Positions 8,757 through 17,199 of a DNA stretch of 64,000 nt are shown in pieces. Position numbers and translations under genes: made by a program. A model generated the notes under the pieces. The model made no database searches and was not told where the DNA came from. It saw nothing but the letters and a program-made list of their open reading frames with translations. The DNA comes from Actinocatenispora sp963805605 (GTDB lineage: Bacteria; Actinomycetota; Actinomycetes; Mycobacteriales; Micromonosporaceae): positions 1,550,001 through 1,614,000 of the forward strand of contig CAWDUX010000002.1 of the NCBI GenBank assembly GCA_963805605.1, in the 5' to 3' direction. Numbering within the stretch: the first letter of the stretch is position 1; each line of letters opens with the position of its first letter.

Positions 8757-10322
8757 TCAGGGGCTCTGCAGCAGCGCGGCCAGCGCCGTACCGTCCGGCA
8801 CGCCCAGGCCGGTGCAGGCATCCCAGCCCGGTCCGGCCCGGTAGTCGCCGTTGGCGCCGCTGACGATGTCCCGGAAGCCGGGCGCTGCCCTGCCGGCCGC
8901 CGCGCCGGCGTACAACGCCGGTTGCAGCAGACCGAACCGTCGGCCGGTCTGCTGCGCGAGCCGGGCCACCAGCGCCGCCCACAGCGGTGCGACAGCGCTG
9001 GTACCGCCGATGACCAACTGCTTGCCGTCCACCAGTACCTGGTAGCCGGTGGCCGGGTCGGCGTTGCCGGACACGTCCGGTACGCCGCGGCCGACGGCAC
9101 CGCCGCTGCGGTCCGGTACGCCGGCCTGCTGCTGCCAGGTCGGTACGTCGAAGGTCGCGCTGACTCCGCCGCCGGTCGAGCCGGCGCCCGCGCCGTCGTT
9201 CCACACCGTCTCGGACTGCACCGCGCCCGCGGAGTCCAGTTGCAGTCGGGTGCCGCCGCAGGCCAGTACGTGTGGGCTGGCGGCCGGGAAGTCGGTGTGC
9301 GCGGTGCCGTCGCCCGCACCGTCCGCGCTGCCGTTGTCGCCGGCCGCCGCGGTGACGGTGACGCCCATCGCGGCCGCGTCGGCGAGCGCCGCGTCGAAGC
9401 TGGTACGCGCCTGCGCGCTCCACGCGTCCTCGGAGGCGCCCCAGCTGATGCTGAGCGCCGCCGGGGCGGGCTGGGCGTGAATGGCCGTACTGATGGCGGC
9501 CAGGAAACCCTGGTCGGTGTTGGGCGCGAAGTAGACGACCTGGTCGGCGCCGGGGGCGAGCGCACCGACCACCTCGATGTCGAGCAGGACCTCGCCGTCG
9601 GCTCCGTTCGGGTCGCTGCCCGGCTGGTTGTCGCCGCCACCGACACCGACCGCGGTGACCTTCGGCGGGGTGAGCTTCAGGCCGGTGAAGTAGGTGGTCA
9701 GGTCGTCCTGGCCGAACCCGCCGCCCAGTTCGATGATCGCCACGGTCTGTCCGCTGCCGTCGGTGCCGGGCGGGAACCGGTACGCCTCGGCGAGCCGCGG
9801 GGTCGGATAGGAGACAGAGGCATCGGCGGCTGCGTACCGGAATCTGGCCCGGGCCTGCGGCCGGTTGTCGAGTCCGAGTACGGCGGTGACCACGTCCGCC
9901 AGTTCCACCGGTATCCGCAGGTCACCCTGCCGGTGCCGGTAGGACACGACCGCACCGGACACCGGGTGGGTGGAGGTGACCTGGGTCAGTTCGGCGCCGA
10001 ACACCTCGCTGAGGGTTCCGACCGGCCCGGCGACGATGACCAGGCGACTGGCCTGGTCCGCGGACACGATCCGCAGTCCGTGGTCGGTGAGTACCCGTTG
10101 GGCCAGTCGCAGGTCCTCGGGGTCGGCACCGTAGCGGTCGGCCAGCTCGCTGCTGCTGACCGTCTCCGGCCCCTCCACCAGGTGCCGGGGCAGTGCGGCC
10201 CGACGCCGCAGCACCAGGGTGATCTCGAGCTGGGCGGAGGCGTCGACGGCACCAGCCGAGGTGACGCCCGGAACCGCCTGTCGCGTACTGCCCGGAACCT
10301 GCACGAACCTCGCGTCAGCCAT
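8757..10322 (-). CDS. S53-family serine-carboxyl peptidase (kumamolisin/sedolisin type)
   Basis: 521 residues from ATG 10322 (an upstream ATG at 10355 is possible). Residues about 25-165 are a pro-domain (SSSELADRYGADPEDL), followed by the catalytic domain. The S53 set is complete: Glu244 and Asp248 in GEVLLDIE, the oxyanion Asp329 in AAAGDNGS, and Ser442 in GGTSAVAP. A C-terminal Asp-Ile/GDY/D segment fits the calcium site. These enzymes self-activate and work at acid pH. No classical signal peptide is visible, as in some bacterial kumamolisins, so the export route is unclear. It is convergent with the ACT gene. Confidence 0.88.
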   Translation of the reverse strand: MADARFVQVPGSTRQAVPGVTSAGAVDASAQLEITLVLRRRAALPRHLVEGPETVSSSELADRYGADPEDLRLAQRVLTDHGLRIVSADQASRLVIVAGPVGTLSEVFGAELTQVTSTHPVSGAVVSYRHRQGDLRIPVELADVVTAVLGLDNRPQARARFRYAAADASVSYPTPRLAEAYRFPPGTDGSGQTVAIIELGGGFGQDDLTTYFTGLKLTPPKVTAVGVGGGDNQPGSDPNGADGEVLLDIEVVGALAPGADQVVYFAPNTDQGFLAAISTAIHAQPAPAALSISWGASEDAWSAQARTSFDAALADAAAMGVTVTAAAGDNGSADGAGDGTAHTDFPAASPHVLACGGTRLQLDSAGAVQSETVWNDGAGAGSTGGGVSATFDVPTWQQQAGVPDRSGGAVGRGVPDVSGNADPATGYQVLVDGKQLVIGGTSAVAPLWAALVARLAQQTGRRFGLLQPALYAGAAAGRAAPGFRDIVSGANGDYRAGPGWDACTGLGVPDGTALAALLQSP

Positions 10323-10494
10323 GAACGCATCATCCGCCGCCGTGCACGTCGGCACCAGCGTGAAACGCGCGACTATCGCGATCCCGACACGCTGAGGGAC
10401 GGTAGTGGCCGGTACGCCGCGATCCCGGGCCAGGACTGCGGCAGGTGCGGCGGGCCTGCCTGCGGGTACCCTTCCCCATTTGAGAACACTGGTT

Positions 10495-10514
10495 TACTTG
10501 CCGGCCGGCTAGTA
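10495..10514 (+). promoter_or_regulatory. Putative TetR operator upstream of the tetR gene
   Basis: TACTTGCCGGCCGGCTAGTA is a 20-bp palindrome with a single mismatched pair, 98 bp before the tetR start. It has the size and symmetry of TetR-family operators and suggests autoregulation. A related site occurs at 14581-14598. Confidence 0.6.
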
Positions 10515-10611
10515 GACTCGGCGACATTCTCGTCAACACCGGATCGTCCTACGTGGAGCGGAGCGCAACGCCAGCCATGAGCACAGCACAGGTCGTCGAA
10601 GGGGTCCTCGG

Positions 10612-11166
10612 ATGAGCGCCGGGGAACGACAGACGGGAACCCGGGAACGCATCCAGCAGGTCGCCCTGGAGATGTTCACCGAACGCGGGTACGAGAAGAC
10701 CGCGCTGCGCGAGATCGCCGAACGCCTCGGTGTCACCAAGGCCGCGCTCTACTACCACTTCAAGACCAAGGAAGACATCGTCGCCAGCATCTTCGCCGAC
10801 GGCGCCGCCCGGATCGACGAGCTGATCGACTGGGCGCGGCAACAACCACGCAACCTGGACACCCGGCGCGAGATCCTGCGCCGCTACGCCGTCCTGGTCG
10901 GCGGCGCACGCAAACTGACCCGCTTCTTCCAGGAGAACCAGCCGACCCTGCGGGACCTGTCCATCGGCGAGACCATGCGCGCCCGGATGGCCGCACTGTT
11001 CGACCTGCTCACCGATCCGGACGCACCGCTGGCCGACCGGATGCGCTCCCGGCTGGCGCTGATCTCCATCCACATGGCCATCTTCGCGATGGGCGATCTG
11101 GAGGTTTCCGACGAGGAACTGAAAGCCGCGAGCCTCGAGGTCGCCCTCGACCTGATCGACCGCTGA
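10612..11166 (+). CDS. TetR-family transcriptional regulator
   Basis: 184 residues with a TetR helix-turn-helix at about residues 28-58 (TALREIAERLGVTKAALYYH, then FKTKEDI) and an all-helical ligand-binding domain. GAAGGGG precedes ATG 10612. The gene has a near-perfect palindrome in its own upstream region and faces the 3' end of the MFS pump gene, whose operon carries a similar palindrome, so it probably represses both. Ligand unknown, but a drug or metabolite exported by the MFS protein is the natural guess. It ends in a run of three near-identical 10-mers around the stop codon, followed by a terminator. Confidence 0.88.
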   Translation: MSAGERQTGTRERIQQVALEMFTERGYEKTALREIAERLGVTKAALYYHFKTKEDIVASIFADGAARIDELIDWARQQPRNLDTRREILRRYAVLVGGARKLTRFFQENQPTLRDLSIGETMRARMAALFDLLTDPDAPLADRMRSRLALISIHMAIFAMGDLEVSDEELKAASLEVALDLIDR

Positions 11167-11190
11167 GACCGCTTGAGACCGCTTGAGACC

Positions 11191-11220
11191 GCGGCGGCAC
11201 CGGTGATCCGGTGCCGCCGC
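11191..11220 (+). terminator. Terminator after tetR
   Basis: A perfect 13-bp stem (GCGGCGGCACCGG with its complement) and TGAT loop begin 24 bp after the tetR stop; it can also serve the convergent MFS gene ending at 11272. Confidence 0.75.
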
Positions 11221-11271
11221 AGTTGTCACGTCGTCTGCCGGCAAGTTCCCTGCCGGTAGTGCCCTACCTGT

Positions 11272-13941
11272 TCAGTCCTGCGGGTGGGACAAGGCCACGT
11301 CGTGCTCGGAACGCTCCCCCACGGACAGCTTCAACTGGCTCTCCACCGCCGGATAGCCGGTCGCGACCACCGTGTAGTCGCCCTCCGGCACCTCGGTGAA
11401 CGCATACCGTCCCGCATCGTCGGTGGCCGTCACCGCGATCACGGCGCCGGTCCCGTCGACCAGACTGACCCGGGCGTCGGGCACCGGCCGGTCGCTGTCG
11501 GCACGGACCGTGCCACGCAACTGCGCCCCACCGGACAACTCGATGTCCTGCTTGACCCGGCCGGTCTCCGGCACAGCCACCAGCAGCGCCAGCGGCTGAT
11601 AGCTCGGCGCGCTGACCGCCAGCGTGTACGTACCGGCCACCAGCTCACCGAACTCGTAACCGCCGAGCTCATCAGTGCTCTGCGAGCCGATCACCTGGCC
11701 GTCGGCGTCGGCGAGGATCACCGTCGCGGCGCCGATCGGCGCGCCGCCGGTGCGGCTCACCGAACCGACCAGGATCCCCGAACCGGCCAGCAGCAGATCC
11801 AGTTCGACGGCCTTACCGTTCACCGACACCATCGTCGCCTGCGGCTGGTGCGCACGGGCCCGGGCGATCAGTACGTAGCTGCCGGGCCGGGCCACCGTGA
11901 TCCGGTAGGAGCCGTCCGGGCTGGTGACCCCCCGACCGATCTGCTGACCGGCCGGATCGATCAGGGTCACGGCGGCATCGGTCACCGGTGTCCCGCCATG
12001 CTGACGCACCGTGCCCTGGATCGGGGTACCGCCACCGTTCGACGAGACCGCACCGGCCATCGGCGGAGCGGTCGCGAAGGTCGCGGTGACCAACTGCTCG
12101 TCGGTACGCTCCGGCGCCGGCCGCTCGTCGTCCGGTTCCGGCGCGTGGTGCCGGCCACCGATACCCGCCATCGCCGACTGCTCCGAGCCGATCGGGCCCG
12201 CGGCCGGCGCGGCGGGTGCGCCGCTCTCCTCGGCTTCCCGGGCCGCGATGCCGGACTGCATCCGCAGCGGCACCTCCTTGGTGAACAGGAAGAGGATGAA
12301 CGCGACCACGGTGATGCCGGCGGCCAGGAGGAACACCAGGTCCATCGAGTTGGAGAAGCCCACCAGGAACGGCCGGGCCAGACGCGAGTCGATGTCCTGC
12401 AGGAACGACGAATTGCTCATCACCCGGGCGGCGGCCTGCGCGGGATGCTTCAGTACGGCCACGTTGTCCGGGTTGTGCAGCACCTTCGGGTCCTGCGCGG
12501 CCCGGCCGATCCCGGCCCGGATCGACGGGTCGGTGAACGCGTCCTTGATCTTGTCGCCCAGGGTGCTGAACAGCAGGGACAGGAAGATCGCGGTACCGAG
12601 CGTGCCACCCATCTGGCGGAAGAACGTACTGGATGCCGACGCCACACCCATGTCCCGCGGCGGCACAGCGTTCTGTACCGCGAGGGTCAGGGTCTGCATG
12701 CAGTTACCCAGCCCCAGGCCGAGCATCGCCATGTAGATGTCGAATTGCCACAACGGTGTGGTGGCACCGATCCCGTGCATGAGCACCAGCGAACCGATCA
12801 TCAACGCGGTGCCGATGATCGGGAAGATCTTGTACCGGCCGGTGCGCGAGGTGATCTGCCCGGAGACGATCGAACCGGTCATCATGCCGACGACCATCGG
12901 CAGCATCAGAAAACCCGACTTGGTGGGCGACGCACCGTGCACGATCTGTAGGTAGAGCGGAAGTACCATCATCGCGCCGAACATGGCGACCCCGACCACC
13001 AGACCGGCCAGCGACATCAGTGCGATCAGCGGGATGCGGAACAACCGCAGCGGGATCAACGCGTCGTCCCCGGCCCAACGTTCGGCCAGGATGAACGACA
13101 GGATGCCGACCCCACCGATCGCGTAGCACGCGATCGAGCGGGTGGAGTCCCAGCCCCACTCCCGGCCCTGCTGGGCCACGACCAGCAGCGGCACCAGGCC
13201 GACGACCAGTGCCAGTGCACCGGGGATGTCGATGCGGTGCCGGTGGGCCGAATGCGGCACATTCAGCACCTTCGTCACCACGATCATCGCGACGATCGCG
13301 ATCGGCACATTGACCAGGAACACCCAACGCCAGCCGGCGATGCCCAGGATCGTGTCCTGACCGGCGAAGAAGCCACCCAGGACCGGACCCAGCACGCTGC
13401 TGGTACCGAACACGGCGAGGAAGTAGCCCTGGTACTTGGCACGTTCCCGGGGCGGCACGATGTCACCGATGATGGCCAGCGCCAACGACATCAGGCCGCC
13501 GGCACCGAGGCCCTGCAGCGCGCGGAAACCGGCCAGCTGGTACATGCTCTGAGCGAAGGTGCATGCGATGGAACCGACCGTGAAGATGATGATCGCGGCG
13601 AGGAAGAACGGCTTCCGGCCGTACATGTCGGACAGCTTGCCGTACAACGGTGTCGCGATCGTCGAGGTGATCAGGTAGGCGGTGGTGGCCCACGCCTGCT
13701 GATCGAGGCCGTGCAGGTCGTCGGCGATCGTACGGATCGCGGTACCCACGATGGTCTGGTCCAGCGCGGCCAGGAACATACCGAGCATCAGGCCCATCAG
13801 GATGACCATGATCTGCCGGTGGGTCAGTACCCCGAAGGCCGGTGACACCGCCGGCCCGGCACCGGTCGTGGCCCGTTCGCCGGCCGGTACGGCGGGGACT
13901 GTCCCCGGTGAGCCGGCCCGCGGGCTCGCGTCTGCGCTCAT
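11272..13941 (-). CDS. DHA2-family MFS drug exporter with C-terminal carboxypeptidase-regulatory-like repeats
   Basis: 889 residues. ATG 13941 overlaps the MarR stop (ATGA), so the two are coupled. Residues about 45-560 form a 14-helix DHA2 (EmrB/QacA type) H+ antiporter with DQTIVGTAIRTIADDLHG and a long loop near 470-520. A linker follows, then three tandem domains of about 80 residues (roughly 650-730, 735-810, 815-885), each with the G-x-V-x-D/T-x-x-G-x-P-v-x-x-A pattern and G-x-Y-x-f/i strands typical of carboxypeptidase-regulatory-like/CnaB-like beta-sandwiches. Such repeats on the end of a drug pump are unusual. Regulation: directly downstream of MarR and of a TetR-type palindrome. Confidence 0.85.
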   Translation of the reverse strand: MSADASPRAGSPGTVPAVPAGERATTGAGPAVSPAFGVLTHRQIMVILMGLMLGMFLAALDQTIVGTAIRTIADDLHGLDQQAWATTAYLITSTIATPLYGKLSDMYGRKPFFLAAIIIFTVGSIACTFAQSMYQLAGFRALQGLGAGGLMSLALAIIGDIVPPRERAKYQGYFLAVFGTSSVLGPVLGGFFAGQDTILGIAGWRWVFLVNVPIAIVAMIVVTKVLNVPHSAHRHRIDIPGALALVVGLVPLLVVAQQGREWGWDSTRSIACYAIGGVGILSFILAERWAGDDALIPLRLFRIPLIALMSLAGLVVGVAMFGAMMVLPLYLQIVHGASPTKSGFLMLPMVVGMMTGSIVSGQITSRTGRYKIFPIIGTALMIGSLVLMHGIGATTPLWQFDIYMAMLGLGLGNCMQTLTLAVQNAVPPRDMGVASASSTFFRQMGGTLGTAIFLSLLFSTLGDKIKDAFTDPSIRAGIGRAAQDPKVLHNPDNVAVLKHPAQAAARVMSNSSFLQDIDSRLARPFLVGFSNSMDLVFLLAAGITVVAFILFLFTKEVPLRMQSGIAAREAEESGAPAAPAAGPIGSEQSAMAGIGGRHHAPEPDDERPAPERTDEQLVTATFATAPPMAGAVSSNGGGTPIQGTVRQHGGTPVTDAAVTLIDPAGQQIGRGVTSPDGSYRITVARPGSYVLIARARAHQPQATMVSVNGKAVELDLLLAGSGILVGSVSRTGGAPIGAATVILADADGQVIGSQSTDELGGYEFGELVAGTYTLAVSAPSYQPLALLVAVPETGRVKQDIELSGGAQLRGTVRADSDRPVPDARVSLVDGTGAVIAVTATDDAGRYAFTEVPEGDYTVVATGYPAVESQLKLSVGERSEHDVALSHPQD

Positions 13942-14498
13942 GCGCCCTTCTCTTCCCGTTGCGATGTGGTGCCCCGTTGACCCTGGGCGCGTGGCAGGTA
14001 GCTCTCGAAGTCGTTGTTGAATTTCTCCAACATCCGGACCAGTTCGTCCCGTTCGGCGGCCGGCCAACCGGCCAGCACCTGGGCCATGTGCGCGTTGCGC
14101 TGTTCACGGATGCGTTGGAAGATCCGCCGGCCGGCGTCGCTGGCGGCCAGCAGGTAGGCCCGACCGTCGTCCGGGTCGGGGGTCCGCTCCACCCAGCCCT
14201 GCTTGACCAGGGCGGTCACCTGGCGGCTGACCGTGGAGATGTCGGAGTGCACGGCGTCGGCGAGGGAGGTGGTGCGTTGCGGCCCGTCGCAGACCAGATG
14301 CCAGAGCAGCACATAGCCCACCTTCTCGATACCGGCCTGGTAGACCTCGGAGAGCTGGTTACGGCCGTGACCCACGAGACGGAGAAAACGGACCATCTGG
14401 TCGCCGAGACGGTCGGCCAGCTGAAGTTCTTCGTCCGTGGTCGACGGAGCGTAAGAACCGGACACGGAACTCCCAACATGTCGAGCCTTGCTGATCAT
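13938..14498 (-). CDS. MarR-family transcriptional regulator
   Basis: 186 residues from ATG 14498; a GTG at 14465 has the better ribosome site (GGGAG, 4-nt gap) and would give 175 residues. The winged helix is clear: TTSLADAVHSDISTVSRQVT as the recognition region, then VKQGWVERTPDPDDGRAYLL as the wing. MarR proteins are ligand-released dimeric repressors that commonly control the pump encoded next to them. Here the stop overlaps the start of the MFS gene, so regulator and pump are expressed as one unit. The upstream region (14499-14593) carries direct repeats CCAATTTGC/CCAACTTGC that might be its own site. Confidence 0.88.
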   Translation of the reverse strand: MISKARHVGSSVSGSYAPSTTDEELQLADRLGDQMVRFLRLVGHGRNQLSEVYQAGIEKVGYVLLWHLVCDGPQRTTSLADAVHSDISTVSRQVTALVKQGWVERTPDPDDGRAYLLAASDAGRRIFQRIREQRNAHMAQVLAGWPAAERDELVRMLEKFNNDFESYLPRAQGQRGTTSQREEKGA

Positions 14499-14580
14499 CC
14501 GAGGATGAATAGTTGGTCCCTACAAGCATGTGGTTCTCAGTGAGCCTGCGACAAGCCAATTTGCTGTGATGAAACACCCA

Positions 14581-14598
14581 ACTTGCCGGCCGGTCAGT
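14581..14598 (-). promoter_or_regulatory. Second TetR-type palindrome, upstream of the marR-MFS operon
   Basis: ACTTGCCGGCCGGTCAGT is an imperfect palindrome (ACT..CCGGCCGG..AGT). It shares the run ACTTGCCGGCCGG with the palindrome before tetR. It lies 83 bp upstream of the marR start and overlaps the ankyrin gene's stop codon. Confidence 0.45.
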
Positions 14599-14986
14599 GG
14601 TCCATGCCGGCATCGAACCAATCGAGGAACTCCCGCCTGTCATGCAACCGGGCGGTCTCCCGCGCCGACGGCCGCCCGGCATCCGGATCCGCGCCCGCAC
14701 ACAGCAGGACGCGCACCACCTCGGACTCCGCCATGAAGACCGCATCCGCCAACGATGTCCGCCCCCGGCCATTGCGCCGGTCCGGGTCGGCACCGAGCGC
14801 CAACAACGCTCCGACCGTACCCGGGTGGCCATGGTAGGCCGCCAGCATCAACAGCGAGTCACCCTCGTCATCGGACATGTCCACCGGGATTCCGGCCTCG
14901 ACGTAGGCGACCAGAGCCGCCGCGGCACCCGCCCGCGCCAACCCGAAGACCCTGGCTGCGAGCACCAGCAACTCCTCGTCGCCCAC
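14594..14986 (-). CDS. Small ankyrin-repeat protein
   Basis: 130 residues with about three ankyrin repeats: GDSLLMLAAYHGHPGTVGAL, then LLALGADPDRRNGRGRTSLA, then VVRVLLCAGADPDAGRPSA. The TPLHxAA-like and GADP hairpin signatures are easy to see. Ankyrin repeats only mediate protein contacts, so a function cannot be assigned. It is transcribed divergently from the POT gene and is followed by the marR-MFS operon on the same strand. Confidence 0.8.
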   Translation of the reverse strand: MGDEELLVLAARVFGLARAGAAAALVAYVEAGIPVDMSDDEGDSLLMLAAYHGHPGTVGALLALGADPDRRNGRGRTSLADAVFMAESEVVRVLLCAGADPDAGRPSARETARLHDRREFLDWFDAGMDH

Positions 14987-15013
14987 GCGTACCAGTCTAT
15001 TGCGGGGACTGAC

Positions 15014-15033
15014 ATGTTTTTCTTTTCAAACAT
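15014..15033. promoter_or_regulatory. Inverted repeat in an A/T-rich divergent promoter region
   Basis: ATGTTT (15014-15019) and AAACAT (15028-15033) form an inverted repeat with an 8-bp spacer in a short low-GC stretch between the ankyrin gene (-) and the peptide transporter (+). It may be an operator or part of overlapping promoters. Confidence 0.35.
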
Positions 15034-15122
15034 AAGGGCATGAATCGGGCAACAATGTGTCGGAGAGCTCAGCGAGGCCATCCGAACATGCCAGCACCGC
15101 CGCAACACCGGGAGGAGCGGAC

Positions 15123-16618
15123 GTGACCGAAACGACCCCCGACGACGACGCCCCGGCCGGCGCACCACAGACCGGATTCTTCGGCCACCCTCGCGGCCTC
15201 GCCACCCTCTTCTTCACCGAGATGTGGGAACGCGTCTCCTACTACGGCATGCGCGCGATCCTGCTCTACTACATGTACACCGCCGTGTCCCACGGTGGTC
15301 TCGGCATCCCGCAGGGCACCGCTGCGGCGCTGATGTCCATCTACGGCGCCGCCGTGTTCATGGCCAGCGTGATCGGCGGCTGGCTCGCCGACCGGATCCT
15401 CGGCTCCCGGCACTCCATCCTCATCGGTGGCGTACTGATCATGTTCGGCCACATCAGCCTGGCCATCCCCACCGGCGGCCGGGGCGCCCTGTACGCCTCG
15501 ATGGTGCTCATCGTCATCGGCACCGGCCTGCTCAAACCCAACATCTCCAACGTCGTCGGCGACCTGTACAGCACCGCCGACACCCGCCGCGACGCCGGCT
15601 TCAGCATCTTCTACATGAGCACCAACCTCGGTGCCTTCATCGCGCCCCTGGTCGTCGGCACCCTGGCGAACAACTACAACTACCACTACGGGTTCAGCTT
15701 CGCCGCCTTCGGCATGGCCATCGCCCTGGTGTTCTACGTGGTCTTCGGCCGTTGGCTCGGCACCGCCGGGCGCCGAGCGCCCGACCCCATCACCCGCCTC
15801 GAACGCCGCGGCATCGCCACCCGGTTCGGATCGGCGCGATCGTCGTCATCCTCATCCTCGGCGGAATGGCCGTCGCCGGCCTGTTCACCATCACCTGGAT
15901 CATCAACCTGATCAGCCTGCTGTCCATCGCGCTACCCGTCACGTACTTCGTGGTGATGCTGCGCAGCCCGCGCAGCACCGAAGTCGAACGCTCCCGGCTG
16001 CACGCCTACATCCCGCTGTTCATCGGCGCCGTCTTCTTCTGGATGATCGAAGAACAGGGCTCCGTCGTACTGGCCACCTTCGCCAAGGAACGCACCGACC
16101 TCAACCTCGGCGGCTTCCACATACCGCCCGCCTGGTTCCAGTCCGTCAACCCCGCCGCGATCGTCCTGCTCGCCCCGATCTTCGCCATCGTCTGGACGAG
16201 ACTCGGCGACCGGGCACCCACCACCCCGCGCAAGTTCTCCGCCGGCATGATCCTCGCCGGACTGTCGTACATCCTGATGACCGGTCCCGGCCTCATCAAC
16301 GGCACCGCGGTCGATGCCAGTCCACTGTGGCTGGTCGGCAGCTTCGTCACCGTCATCCTGGGCGAACTGTTCCTGTCCCCCGTCGGCCTCTCCGCCACCA
16401 CGAAACTCGCCCCGGCGGCCTTCGCCTCCCAGACCATGAGTCTGTGGTTCCTCGCTGACGCCGCCGCCCAGGGCATCAGTGCCCAGATCGTCCCCGTCTT
16501 TCGCCCCAGCACCGAAGTCGCCTACTTCGCCATCGTCGGCACCACCGTCATCCTCCTCGGCATAGCCATGTACCTGCTCGCCCCCGCCATCACCCGCCGC
16601 ATGCACGGAGTGCGGTAG
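15123..16618 (+). pseudogene. POT/PTR-family proton-dependent peptide transporter, frameshifted
   Basis: GTG 15123 follows GGGAGGAG. The first frame shows the PTR signature (FFTEMWERVSYYGMRAILLY, then GTGLLKPNISNVVGDLY) through residue about 235. At roughly 15,825-15,840 the coding signal moves to another forward frame, which continues with membrane helices (AIVVILILGGMAVAGLF) to 16618. Joined, the product would be about 500 residues with 12-14 helices, the normal POT size. POT proteins import di- and tripeptides with protons. As sequenced the reading frame is broken by a -1-type shift; this could be a real mutation or an assembly error. Two other frameshifts lie within 5 kb. Confidence 0.8.
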
Positions 16619-16712
16619 ACCCACCCATGCCCCTCAGACCCCCACGCGGGCCGCGAGACACCCCCACCCGCCAAGCCGTTACCGCTACCGCTACCGCACG
16701 CCATCCCCTTAC

Positions 16713-17188
16713 GGTCCCGCGCGGGGCGCGGGACAACCCCCCGTCGACCCGGACGCGATGGCGTAGCCGGCGCCCGCCAAGTCGAGCGAAGCGAGCGAGG
16801 CCATGTAACGAGCGGGTCCCGCGCGGGGCGCGGGACAACCACGCCTGGACCGTGACGCGATGGCGTAGCCGGCGCGCTCGGCCGCAGAAGCCCGAGGAGG
16901 CGCGCCGAAGGCGTCGCCCCCGCAGGTCTTCTACAGGCCGATCCAAGCGCCGGTGGAGCCAGCGCCCGCCGAGTCGAGCGAAGCGAGCGAGGCCATGTAA
17001 CGAGCGGGTCCCGCGCTGGGCGCGGGACAACCCCGCCTGGACCGTCACGCGATGGCGTAGCCGGCGCGCTCGGCCGCAGAAGCCCGAGGAGGCGCGCCGA
17101 AGGCGTCGCCCCCGCAGGTCTTCTACAGGCCGATCCAAGCGCCGGTGGAGCCAGCGCCCGCCGAGTCGAGCGAAGCGAGCGAGGCCAT
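16713..17188. repeat. 192-bp tandem repeat with palindromic hairpins
   Basis: Unit copies begin at 16781 and 16973 (192 bp each), with a 24-bp start of a third copy at 17165-17188 and a shortened copy at 16713-16780 lacking about 90 internal bp. Each unit holds the hairpin GTCCCGCGCGGGGCGCGGGA+C (16714, 16816, 17008) and a GAGCGAAGCGAGCGAGGC segment. It fills the 581-bp gap between the convergent POT and ABC genes and stops 11 bp before the ABC stop codon. Reading frames through it on both strands are repeat artefacts. The hairpins could work as bidirectional terminators. Confidence 0.85.
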
Positions 17189-17199
17189 ATTGAGGCCAT

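Noticed and set aside
15820..15840. Programmed ribosomal frameshift in the POT gene
   Set aside because: No slippery heptamer or downstream pseudoknot is evident, and other POT genes do not use frameshifting.
16522..17199. Repetitive open frames on both strands over the 192-bp repeat
   Set aside because: Their repeated peptide content simply mirrors the DNA repeat and hairpins; no ribosome site or family similarity.
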